Assembly: GCA_025455505.1 (NCBI GenBank)
Contig: JALOMK010000048.1
Coordinates: 1 to 9,742 of the forward strand
Reading direction: 5' to 3'
Origin: Bacteroidales bacterium
GTDB taxonomy: Bacteria > Bacteroidota > Bacteroidia > Bacteroidales > VadinHA17
Length of the DNA: 9,742 nucleotides
Shown piece by piece: positions 1 through 6,919 of this stretch. Under the pieces are notes generated by a model, which was given only the letters and a program-made list of their open reading frames with translations, was not told the origin of the DNA and ran no database searches. The translations under genes were made by a program, and so were the position numbers. Position 1 is the stretch's first letter. Every line of letters begins with the position of its first letter.

Positions 1-1286
1 GAGCTTCAGGACAGAGGGGGGTGGCAGGAATGCCTACATGTTTCGTTGCCACCTGGGGCAGCGGAAAGCCTGTGATAGGCATCCTTGGAGAGTTTGATGC
101 CCTTCCTATGCTTTCACAGAAAGCACTTGTGCCTGTACAGGCGCCCCTCGTACCCGGGGCTCCCGGGCATGGCTGCGGTCATAACATGATGGGAACGGCA
201 GGCGTCGCCGCCGTGATAGCAGTGAAGAAAAGCATGGAGCTTAATAATATCAGGGGCACAATCAGGTTCTACGGGTCGCCGGCGGAAGAGACCGTCATAA
301 GCAGACCCTATATGGTGGCTGCAGGTGTTTTCAGGGATGCAGATGCAGTGATAGACAATCATGCTTCCTCCGAGTTGGGGACATCTTATGGTGTGAACGG
401 GAGCGCCGTTATGTCGGTTGTATTTTCTTTCCGCGGTAAGACAGCTCATGCTGCAGCGGCACCATGGAGCGCGAGAAGCGCTCTCGACGGGGTGGAGCTT
501 ATGAACATCTCGGCTAATTACCTCAGGGAGCACCTCTTCTATACTCACAGGCTGCATTATGTTATAACGAATGGAGGAGAAGCCCCTAATGTTGTGCCTG
601 ACAGGGCCTCTGTATGGTATTATATAAGAAACACCGACGACCGCCTTGAGGACATGTACAAAAGAATTCTTGATTGTGCAAAAGGTGCTGCCCTCGCATC
701 AGGTACTGTACTTGATACAGTTACAGTGCTTACGGCTATTCACCAGAGGCACTCAAACAAGGGGATGGCGGAGCTGTTGCAAAGGAATCTCGAGCTTGTA
801 GGCATGCCGGACTGGACGGAGGAAGAAAATTCATTTGCAAGGGCCCTGCAGAAGGACCTTGGTGCAAAGGAAAACGGGTACCCCGCACAACCGCGGAAAC
901 TAAAGAAGCCTTCCGCTGTTCAGGTTGGCGGGGGATCGAGCGATGTGGGTGAAGTGACACTTGTGGCCCCTGTGGCAACGCTTAATTTCCCGGGTGTCGT
1001 TCCCGGCGCCATAGGTCATCACTGGTCGTATGTTGCTTCGAACCGCGGATCGGCAGCATGGAAGGGACTGAATACCGGTGCCAGGGTAATGGCTGCAACA
1101 GCTCTCGACCTGCTTACTGATCAGAAGGCTCTCGGAGCCATCCGTTCGGAATTTGAGGAATATTCAAGGAAGCACCCGTATAAATCATTTCTTCCCGAAG
1201 GAGCCAGGCCGCCGCTCGACCTCAACAGGGAGCTTATGGAAAAATACAGGGAGGCAATGATGAGGCTGGGTGAAGGAGAACAATAG
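1..1286 (+). CDS. M20D family amidohydrolase, AbgB-like (5' end outside window)
   Basis: Zinc-dependent amidohydrolase/peptidase of the M20D group, resembling p-aminobenzoyl-glutamate hydrolase subunit B (AbgB). Such enzymes cleave an amide bond in N-acyl amino acids or related small compounds; the substrate here is unknown. The frame is open from base 3. The GTG at base 21 is an unlikely real start, because the residues around it (GVAGMPTCF, then GKPVIGILGEFDALP) match internal AbgB sequence. AbgB is about 480 residues and about 421 are visible from base 21, so roughly 60-80 N-terminal residues are missing, including any signal peptide. Counting from base 21, metal-site candidates are HGCGHN at 50-55 (Cys52 and His54), the Glu pair at 89-90 containing the expected catalytic base, His114 and a C-terminal His at 333-334 (GAIGHHW). 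The segment around 125-240 fits the small dimerization domain inserted in this fold. SSDVGEV at 306-312 is also typical. The gene overlaps the next one by 17 bases, suggesting translational coupling. The family is confident; the substrate and location are not. Confidence 0.9.
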   Translation, partial: ASGQRGVAGMPTCFVATWGSGKPVIGILGEFDALPMLSQKALVPVQAPLVPGAPGHGCGHNMMGTAGVAAVIAVKKSMELNNIRGTIRFYGSPAEETVISRPYMVAAGVFRDADAVIDNHASSELGTSYGVNGSAVMSVVFSFRGKTAHAAAAPWSARSALDGVELMNISANYLREHLFYTHRLHYVITNGGEAPNVVPDRASVWYYIRNTDDRLEDMYKRILDCAKGAALASGTVLDTVTVLTAIHQRHSNKGMAELLQRNLELVGMPDWTEEENSFARALQKDLGAKENGYPAQPRKLKKPSAVQVGGGSSDVGEVTLVAPVATLNFPGVVPGAIGHHWSYVASNRGSAAWKGLNTGARVMAATALDLLTDQKALGAIRSEFEEYSRKHPYKSFLPEGARPPLDLNRELMEKYREAMMRLGEGEQ

Positions 1287-2112
1287 GACCAGGTATTTCG
1301 ACGTAAAAAAAATCATCAGAACTATGAATTCCGGATATTTTGACTCGACAGAATACAATACCCCGCTTAACGCTCATCCGGGACTAAAGGAAAAAATGCT
1401 GAACGGCAGCAGGCTGTGGTTTACCCTTAAGTATGCAAATGTAGTCCTCAGAACACGAAGTGAGGCACTGAGGAAGATATACGATACAAAACACTGGGCC
1501 GATTCATCATATTATATTTTCAGGTTCATCGAAGAGTGTGGCGGCAGGTTCAGGATAGAGGGGATGGAAAACATAAACAAGCCTGAAGGTCCTGCTCTTT
1601 ATATTGGGAACCATATGAGCACCCTTGAAACAATGGTCCTTCCCTGTATTATAGCTCCGCACCGCGAGGTCACCTTTGTTGTTAAAGAAAGTCTTGTCAG
1701 GCATCCCCTGTTCAAGGACGTGATGCTGTCGAGAGACCCGATTGTCGTAGGCCGTACTGACCCGAGAAAGGACCTCGAAGCTGTGATGAACGGTGGTGCC
1801 GAGCGCCTTGCAAAAGGCATATCAATTATTATTTTCCCTCAGAGCACCCGCAGTCTTGAATTCAGACCTGAGGAATTTAATTCGCTCGGGGTCAAGCTTG
1901 CCAGGAGGGCAGGTGTACCTGTTGTTCCTGTTGCTCTTAAAACCGATTTCTGGGGCAACGGGAAAGTTGTCAAGGAGCTCGGGCCTCTCGACCCTTCAAA
2001 AACGATACACTTCAGGTTCGGTGAGCCTTTCAATATGTCGGGCAACGGCAGGGAAGACAACCAGAAGATAATAAATTTCATACAGGAGAACCTCAGAAAC
2101 TGGGGCTCCTGA
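1270..2112 (+). CDS. PlsC-type lysophospholipid acyltransferase family protein
   Basis: A 280-residue acyltransferase with a PlsC/LPLAT domain at about residues 95-255. The family transfers a fatty acyl group to lysophosphatidic acid or another acceptor at the inner membrane face. Motif I is GNHMSTLE at 113-120, giving His115-X4-Glu120 instead of the usual His-X4-Asp. Motif III is FPQSTRS at 189-195 instead of FPEGTRS. Block IV is visible as AGVPVVPVAL at 214-223. About 90 residues precede the domain, with no strong hydrophobic anchor. The start is GTG at 1270: an in-frame TGA lies at 1261-1263, so the only later alternative is ATG at 1324, codon 19. A GAGG at 1262-1265 could serve as ribosome binding site. 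The gene overlaps the amidohydrolase gene by 17 bases. The altered motifs make the acceptor uncertain, so lysophosphatidate is only the default guess. Confidence 0.85.
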   Translation: MKENNRTRYFDVKKIIRTMNSGYFDSTEYNTPLNAHPGLKEKMLNGSRLWFTLKYANVVLRTRSEALRKIYDTKHWADSSYYIFRFIEECGGRFRIEGMENINKPEGPALYIGNHMSTLETMVLPCIIAPHREVTFVVKESLVRHPLFKDVMLSRDPIVVGRTDPRKDLEAVMNGGAERLAKGISIIIFPQSTRSLEFRPEEFNSLGVKLARRAGVPVVPVALKTDFWGNGKVVKELGPLDPSKTIHFRFGEPFNMSGNGREDNQKIINFIQENLRNWGS

Positions 2113-2147
2113 AATCCTGATCATAAATTTTCCGGATACTGATAATT

Positions 2148-2174
2148 TTTTAAGTGTATAAAATACATTTAAAA
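2148..2174. promoter_or_regulatory. Candidate AraR operator, 27-bp imperfect palindrome
   Basis: The core is TGTAT-AAA-ATACA at 2155-2167. After one mismatched pair (2154 and 2168), the symmetry continues with TTTTAA on the left (2148-2153) and TTAAAA on the right (2169-2174). Eleven of thirteen possible pairs outside the central base are complementary. It lies in the only sizeable intergenic gap, just upstream of a -7-like element and about 125 bases before the first gene of an operon that encodes its own AraR, which is where a repressor site is expected. Assigning it to AraR is inference. The surrounding AT-richness raises the chance of accidental symmetry. Confidence 0.5.
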
Positions 2175-2175
2175 G

Positions 2176-2192
2176 AATTTATTTGATAAATT
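2176..2192. promoter_or_regulatory. Second inverted repeat, possible secondary operator
   Basis: A perfect inverted repeat AATTTAT-TTG-ATAAATT with 7-base arms and a 3-base spacer. It starts one base after the neighbouring 27-bp palindrome ends. Both share the half-site form T-K-TAT, a 3-base spacer and the mirror ATA-M-A, and their centres are 23 bp apart, about two helical turns. It overlaps the putative -7 element, so a bound protein would block RNA polymerase. The sequence is wholly AT-rich apart from one G, so a chance origin cannot be excluded. Confidence 0.35.
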
Positions 2193-2194
2193 TG
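2187..2194 (+). promoter_or_regulatory. Putative Bacteroidetes -7 promoter element
   Basis: TAAATTTG fits the Bacteroidetes -7 consensus TAnnTTTG. No clear TTTG or TTG -33 element lies 19-21 bases upstream, where the candidate operator sits instead. Transcription from here would begin near 2200 and give a leader of about 100 bases before the symporter start. Support is positional plus one motif, so it is tentative. Confidence 0.35.
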
Positions 2195-2298
2195 AAAGAG
2201 GATTGGCTTACCCGTAAGGCTATTTCCAGGACCCTGAACCCGTGAGCTTTCGATTTACATGCAGATATGGCACTTAATTTCATAAAAAACCTTCAATT
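2195..2298 (+). other. Untranslated leader of the ara operon
   Basis: About 100 bases separate the putative promoter from the symporter ATG. The only structure noticed is a small hairpin at 2207-2218 (CTTAC, CC, GTAAG), which is too weak to call a regulatory RNA. There is no recognizable riboswitch and no Shine-Dalgarno sequence: the start at 2299 is preceded by an AT-rich stretch, as is usual in Bacteroidetes. Confidence 0.3.
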
Positions 2299-3951
2299 AT
2301 GGGAACATTAGATTGGATTGTCCTGGGGCTTTTCTGCCTTGGGCTCATTGGAATAATTATCTGGGTGACCAGGAAAAAGGATGAAACATCAACTGACTAT
2401 TTCCTTGCGGGTCGCGATGCAACTTGGATTGCCATAGGCTCATCTATTTTTGCCTCGAACATTGGTTCAGAGCACCTGGTAGGGCTTGCGGGTGCAGGGG
2501 CATCGAGCGGAATGGCGATGGCGCACTGGGAGATGCATGGATGGTTAATACTTATTCTTGGCTGGTTTTTCGTGCCCTTTTATGCGAGGAGCGGCGTTTT
2601 TACAATGCCTGAATTCCTTGAAAAAAGGTATAATAAAGGATCCAGGAGCATATTATCGATAATTTCTCTTGTCAGTTATGTTTTCACAAAAGTGGCTGTC
2701 ACAGTATATGCAGGAGGCATTGTGTTCAAGGAGGTGTTCGGCATAGAATCGATGTTTGGTATTGACTTCTTCTGGATAAGCGCCGTGGGTCTTGTCATAC
2801 TTACGGGGATCTATACAACCCTGGGTGGGATGAAGGCCGTTCTCTGGACCTCGGTCCTGCAGACGCCTGTTCTTCTTGTCGGATCACTTGCAGTGCTTGT
2901 GATCGGGCTTATCAAACTCGGAGGCTGGTCGGAAATGATGGAAATCTGCAGGGCTGTCCCTGTCAATGATGCGGGTGACACCATGACCCAGCTTATGCGT
3001 TCCTCAACTGACCCTGAGTATCCCTGGACAGGAGTCATACTGGGTTCGGCAATTATCGGATTCTGGTACTGGTGTACGGACCAGTTCATTGTTCAGAGGG
3101 TGCTTTCAGGACGGAACCAGGCTGAATCGCGCCGTGGAGCCATCCTGGGTGCTGCATTCAAGTTAACCCCTGTTTTTATATTCCTTATCCCGGGAATGAT
3201 AGCTTATTCACTGAATGCAAAGGGTGCCATCAATCTCACAAGCTCCGATGCGGCCTTTTCAATACTTGTCAGGGAACTTCTTCCTCTTGGCTTCAAGGGC
3301 CTTGTTGTCGGAGGTATTCTTGCAGCCCTGATGAGCTCTCTTGCATCGCTGTTTAACTCATCTGCGACCCTGTTCACCGTTGATTTCTACACTAAATTCA
3401 AGCCCCTTGCCACTGAAAAGGAACTTGTAAAGGTGGGAAGGATTGCTACAGTCGTGGTCGTAGTTCTGGGCATTATGTGGATTCCCGTAATGAGAGGTCT
3501 CGGTAAGGTGCTTTATGCTTACCTTCAGGACGTTCAATCGCTTCTTGCCCCCGGGATTGCGGCAGTTTTCCTTCTCGGAATAGCATCAAAAAGGACAACT
3601 CCCATGGCCGGACTGATCGGTCTTGCGTCGGGATTCATTCTCGGGATGACAAGGCTGGGGCTGAAGGTTTTCGAGGGCGGGGTAAACCCTGACGGTCTTA
3701 TATACAGGGTATTCCTGGCTCCCAACTGGCTCCATTACGAGATAGTTATTTTCTTCCTTGTAATAATCATAATGATAGTCACGAGCATGGTAACGCCAAA
3801 GGCCGATCCGGCAGCAATAAGGGGTCTGTATGTCGGATCAGCGACAGCCGAGGAAAAAGCACTGACGCGCGCCAGCTGGAACAACTGGGATCTCCTCTTC
3901 TCGGGACTTGTAATTATTGTAATTGTCGCGTTCTATGCATACTTCTGGTGA
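2299..3951 (+). CDS. Sodium:solute symporter (SGLT-like), probable L-arabinose importer
   Basis: A 550-residue inner-membrane symporter of the SSS family, close to the sodium/galactose transporter vSGLT of Vibrio. About 14 hydrophobic segments are visible, from residues 5-23 to 530-549, ending in a vSGLT-like final helix (AYFW). By alignment from memory, SSLAS at 346-350 supplies the Na2-site serines (Ser346 and Ser347), and Asn54-Ile55 lie on the first broken helix. The sugar-contact residues Glu78, Lys288, Gln410 and the gating Tyr257 are kept. Two contacts differ: His59 replaces the vSGLT Gln69, and Gly254 replaces Asn260. Being first in an operon with araA, araD and araB makes L-arabinose the likely substrate; this is inference from context plus the altered pocket. 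The ATG at 2299 puts the first helix directly at the N-terminus, as the family requires. The next gene begins 33 bases downstream. Confidence 0.92.
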   Translation: MGTLDWIVLGLFCLGLIGIIIWVTRKKDETSTDYFLAGRDATWIAIGSSIFASNIGSEHLVGLAGAGASSGMAMAHWEMHGWLILILGWFFVPFYARSGVFTMPEFLEKRYNKGSRSILSIISLVSYVFTKVAVTVYAGGIVFKEVFGIESMFGIDFFWISAVGLVILTGIYTTLGGMKAVLWTSVLQTPVLLVGSLAVLVIGLIKLGGWSEMMEICRAVPVNDAGDTMTQLMRSSTDPEYPWTGVILGSAIIGFWYWCTDQFIVQRVLSGRNQAESRRGAILGAAFKLTPVFIFLIPGMIAYSLNAKGAINLTSSDAAFSILVRELLPLGFKGLVVGGILAALMSSLASLFNSSATLFTVDFYTKFKPLATEKELVKVGRIATVVVVVLGIMWIPVMRGLGKVLYAYLQDVQSLLAPGIAAVFLLGIASKRTTPMAGLIGLASGFILGMTRLGLKVFEGGVNPDGLIYRVFLAPNWLHYEIVIFFLVIIIMIVTSMVTPKADPAAIRGLYVGSATAEEKALTRASWNNWDLLFSGLVIIVIVAFYAYFW

Positions 3952-3984
3952 TTTGTGGATTGGTAAACTCAATTATTTGTAATA

Positions 3985-5469
3985 ATGAAAATGAAAGAAG
4001 TCTGGTTTATCACAGGTTCCCAGCACCTGTACGGGCCCGAAACGCTTAAGCAGGTTGCCGCAGATTCAGCCGTTATTTCCGCTGCTCTCGATAAATCTCC
4101 TGCCATCCCTCTTAAGGTTGTTTTTAAGCCTGTCCTCACAACACCTGATTCGATTTTGCAGATATGCATGGAGGCAAACAATGCCGCTCAGTGTGCAGGT
4201 CTCATTGCCTGGATGCATACCTTTTCACCGGCAAAGATGTGGATAGGCGGACTTAATATCCTCAACAAGCCTCTACTTCACCTGCATACCCAGCTAAACA
4301 GGGATATCCCCTGGGAGAGCATAGACATGGACTTTATGAACCTTAACCAGTCGGCACACGGCGACAGGGAATTCGGGTTCATCGGGGCAAGGATGCGGCT
4401 TAGGAGAAAAGTTGTTGTTGGGCATTTCAGCGATGATGAAGTCATTGGCCGTATTGCAGTGTGGACCAGGGCTGCGGCAGCCATCAGTGATGCATCAGTA
4501 ATGAAAATTGCAAGGTTCGGCGACAACATGAGGGACGTTGCAGTGACAGAAGGGAACAAGGTAAGCGCCCAGATAAAAATGGGGTACGCTGTATATGGGT
4601 TCGGAGTGGGAGATCTTGTAAAAAAGGTAAATGAGGTACCTGAAGCAGCAATAAAGAAGCTTATCGCTGAATATTCTTCGGAGTACAGTCTTACAAAAGC
4701 CGTTGCAGAATCCGTGACTTTGTCAGAGGCCGCCCGCATTGAAATTGGTATGAAGAACTTCCTTGATGAGGGGGGGTTCAGCGCCTTTACAACAACCTTC
4801 GAGGACCTTCACGGGCTGAGACAGCTTCCCGGACTGGCAGTGCAAAGACTCATGTCGATGGGTTACGGTTTCGGTGCCGAGGGCGATTGGAAAACGGCGG
4901 CGCTTGTAAGGTCAATGAAAGTTATGGCAGAAGGGCTCAAAGGAGGAACTTCCTTCATGGAAGATTATACATATCACATGGATCCCGGGCAGATGCTTGT
5001 CCTTGGCGCTCATATGCTTGAAGTTTGTCCTTCAATTGCCTCGGGCAAACCGAAAGTTGAGGTTCATCAGCTCGGCATTGGAGGTAAAGAAGATCCGGCG
5101 AGACTTGTATTCAAAACTGCAACCGGAAAGGCTCTGAATGCCTCCCTGATCGATCTCGGCAACAGATTCAGGATGATAGTGAATGATGTGGAGGTTGTAA
5201 AGTGCCCGGCAATGCCGAAACTCCCTGTTGCAAGTGTGCTCTGGAAACCTCTTCCCGACCTGAAAAGAGCAGCCGCTGCATGGATTCATGCCGGAGGCGC
5301 CCATCATACTGGCTTTTCATCGGCATTGACCGCGGAATACCTTGAGGACTTTTCAGAGATGCAGGGTCTGGAATTCGTTCACATCGGAGCAGGATGCGAC
5401 CTGTCGGCCCTGAAAAGAGAGCTTAGATGGAATGAATTATATTACCATATGTCAGCAGGTATTGGCTGA
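3985..5469 (+). CDS. araA: L-arabinose isomerase
   Basis: Cytoplasmic Mn2+-dependent enzyme converting L-arabinose to L-ribulose, the first step of the pathway. The 494 residues match the roughly 500 of the E. coli enzyme end to end. The N-terminus ([12 protein letters not shown] at 6-17) is diagnostic. The metal-binding and catalytic set is complete: Glu299 (GFGAEGDWK), Glu326 (SFMEDYTYH), His343 ([10 protein letters not shown]) and His440 or His441 (GGAHHTGFS), matching E. coli Glu306, Glu333, His350 and His450 with a near-constant offset. The start is ATG at 3985; a second in-frame ATG two codons later (3991) cannot be excluded. There is no Shine-Dalgarno sequence. The gene lies between the symporter (33-base gap) and araR (20-base gap), so it is very probably co-transcribed with both. 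No damage or unusual residue was noticed. Confidence 0.98.
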   Translation: MKMKEVWFITGSQHLYGPETLKQVAADSAVISAALDKSPAIPLKVVFKPVLTTPDSILQICMEANNAAQCAGLIAWMHTFSPAKMWIGGLNILNKPLLHLHTQLNRDIPWESIDMDFMNLNQSAHGDREFGFIGARMRLRRKVVVGHFSDDEVIGRIAVWTRAAAAISDASVMKIARFGDNMRDVAVTEGNKVSAQIKMGYAVYGFGVGDLVKKVNEVPEAAIKKLIAEYSSEYSLTKAVAESVTLSEAARIEIGMKNFLDEGGFSAFTTTFEDLHGLRQLPGLAVQRLMSMGYGFGAEGDWKTAALVRSMKVMAEGLKGGTSFMEDYTYHMDPGQMLVLGAHMLEVCPSIASGKPKVEVHQLGIGGKEDPARLVFKTATGKALNASLIDLGNRFRMIVNDVEVVKCPAMPKLPVASVLWKPLPDLKRAAAAWIHAGGAHHTGFSSALTAEYLEDFSEMQGLEFVHIGAGCDLSALKRELRWNELYYHMSAGIG

Positions 5470-5489
5470 TCTTATAAACAAGGAAGATT

Positions 5490-6191
5490 ATGAAGCTATA
5501 TAAGGGCTCTCACAAGCATCTTGTTGCAGTCGATTGCATAATCTTCGCGTATGACATTGCTGAAAAGGAGATCAAGCTCCTTCTTATAAAACGGAGCATT
5601 GAACCTGCAAAGGGTAAATGGTCGGTGGCAGGAGGGTTTGTGCAGGATGACGAGTCACTCGACGCGGCAGCATCAAGGGTGCTTAAACGGCTTACAGGGC
5701 TTGACCACATGCATCTGAGCCAGTCTTCTACCTATGGCAGCCTGAACCGCGATCCGGGAGCCAGGGTGATATCAGTATCGTATTCCGCACTTATAAAAAT
5801 CCAGGATCTGAGCCCTGACGCTGCCGGGCTTTACCATGCTCACTGGCGTTCGATACTCAAGCTTCCTGAGCTGATCTTCGACCATGGAACGATGGTTGCA
5901 GATGCTCTCGAAAACCTGCGGGAACAGATCAAGAGAAAACCTGTAGGCTTTGAGCTTCTTCCTGAAAAGTTCACCCTGGTGCAGCTCCAGGATCTCTATG
6001 AAGCACTCTACCAGAGGCCTGTTGACAAAAGGAATTTCAGGAAGAAAATTCTTGCGATGAATATACTTGAGAAACTCGATGAAAAGGAAAAAGAGACTTC
6101 CAGGAAAGGGGCCTGGTACTACAGGTTTATAAGGGAAAGATACCAGGTTCTGACAAGGAACGGCTTTTATTTTAACCTTGATGTAAATTAA
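5490..6191 (+). CDS. araR: AraR, NUDIX-winged-helix repressor of arabinose genes
   Basis: A 233-residue regulator of the NrtR-like family: an N-terminal NUDIX domain (about residues 10-135) and a C-terminal winged helix-turn-helix (about 155-225; FTLVQLQDLYEAL at 161-173, DKRNFRKKIL at 179-188). In Bacteroides thetaiotaomicron a protein of this type represses arabinose genes and releases DNA on binding L-arabinose; applying that role here is inference supported by the position between araA and araD. The NUDIX box starts normally (GFVQDDE, residues 49-55), but the REUXEEXGU part reads RVLKRLTGL (63-71), so the catalytic glutamates are replaced by Val, Arg and Leu. Hydrolase activity is therefore not expected and the fold should act only as a sensor. 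An AAGGAAG just upstream (5480-5486) is the best Shine-Dalgarno in the window and supports ATG 5490. The likely targets are the palindromes before the operon, which would make it autoregulated. Confidence 0.9.
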   Translation: MKLYKGSHKHLVAVDCIIFAYDIAEKEIKLLLIKRSIEPAKGKWSVAGGFVQDDESLDAAASRVLKRLTGLDHMHLSQSSTYGSLNRDPGARVISVSYSALIKIQDLSPDAAGLYHAHWRSILKLPELIFDHGTMVADALENLREQIKRKPVGFELLPEKFTLVQLQDLYEALYQRPVDKRNFRKKILAMNILEKLDEKEKETSRKGAWYYRFIRERYQVLTRNGFYFNLDVN

Positions 6192-6208
6192 TGTAACCTG
6201 ATTTCAAT

Positions 6209-6910
6209 ATGCTAGAACAACTTAAGGAAGAAGTATTTGAGGCGAACCTTGATCTTGTGAGGCAGGGCCTGGTCATACATACATGGGGAAATGCCAGCGG
6301 CAGGGATAAAGCATCAGGCCTTATTGTAATAAAGCCTTCAGGGGTCGCGTACAGCAAAATGAAAGCGGACGACATGACAGTTATCGATATCGATGGAAAT
6401 ATAATCGAGGGTTTCCTTGCCCCATCGACAGACACTCCAACACACCTGGTGATCTACCGGTGCTTTGAGTGCGCCGGAGGAGTGGTACACACTCATTCCT
6501 GCTTTGCCACATCCTGGGCCCAGGCAGGAAGGGCAATCCCTCCTCTTGGAACAACTCATGCCGATCATTTCGCCGGAGAAGTGCCATGCACCCGGATGCT
6601 CACCGCCGAGGAAGTCAGGGATAATTATGAAATGAATACAGGCCTGCTGATAGCCGAAACCTTCCGTAATGCCGATCCCTGTGCTGTCCCCTCGGTGCTT
6701 GTGAATTGTCACGGACCATTTTCGTGGGGCAGGGATGCGGCGGATGCGGTCCGAAACGCCGGGGCCCTCGAAGAGATCGCAAGAATGGCATACAATACCG
6801 TCATGCTGGGCCATAGCTCCCCGATGCCGGGGATGCTGCTTGATAAGCATTTTAAACGCAAGCATGGCAAAGACGCTTATTACGGGCAGGCAGGAAGCAA
6901 TGACAAATAA
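6209..6910 (+). CDS. araD: L-ribulose-5-phosphate 4-epimerase
   Basis: Cytoplasmic zinc-dependent class II aldolase-fold enzyme that epimerizes L-ribulose-5-phosphate to D-xylulose-5-phosphate, the last dedicated step of the pathway. It has 233 residues against 231 in E. coli. The zinc ligands are His94 and His96 (VVHTHS) and His168 (NCHGPFSWG), with the conserved Asp75 in the STDTPTH motif. The catalytic Asp119 is in TTHADHFAG, and the C-terminal tyrosine pair is in AYYGQ at 223-227. HTWGNASGRD at 24-33 and IKPSGVAY at 41-48 form the phosphate-binding region. These AraD-specific features argue against the related L-fuculose-1-phosphate aldolase, as does the location beside araA and araB. The gene starts 17 bases after araR and ends 9 bases before araB. 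The ATG at 6209 has no Shine-Dalgarno sequence. Confidence 0.97.
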   Translation: MLEQLKEEVFEANLDLVRQGLVIHTWGNASGRDKASGLIVIKPSGVAYSKMKADDMTVIDIDGNIIEGFLAPSTDTPTHLVIYRCFECAGGVVHTHSCFATSWAQAGRAIPPLGTTHADHFAGEVPCTRMLTAEEVRDNYEMNTGLLIAETFRNADPCAVPSVLVNCHGPFSWGRDAADAVRNAGALEEIARMAYNTVMLGHSSPMPGMLLDKHFKRKHGKDAYYGQAGSNDK

Positions 6911-6919
6911 ATTAAGAAT

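Noticed and set aside
2113..2147. Possible terminator after the acyltransferase (ATCC/GGAT arms followed by a T-run)
   Set aside because: The arms are only four bases with a loop of about 16, and no GC-rich stem abuts the T-run at 2146-2151.
2207..2218. Small hairpin CTTAC-CC-GTAAG in the leader
   Set aside because: The stem is only 4-5 base pairs with a tiny loop and no U-run, so it is neither a terminator nor a recognizable riboswitch element.
2259..2285. Eight-codon open frame (MQIWHLIS) in the operon leader
   Set aside because: It has no ribosome binding site, no run of arginine- or arabinose-related regulatory codons and no attenuator hairpin; short frames like this are common by chance.
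3972..3986. Inverted repeat ATTAT-TTGTA-ATAAT overlapping the araA start
   Set aside because: It is short, wholly AT-rich apart from one G, lacks the TGTAT/ATACA core and sits in a 33-base gap inside the operon.
4278..4739. 153-codon minus-strand reading frame inside araA
   Set aside because: It is antisense to an intact arabinose isomerase, with no recognizable domain and no start context.
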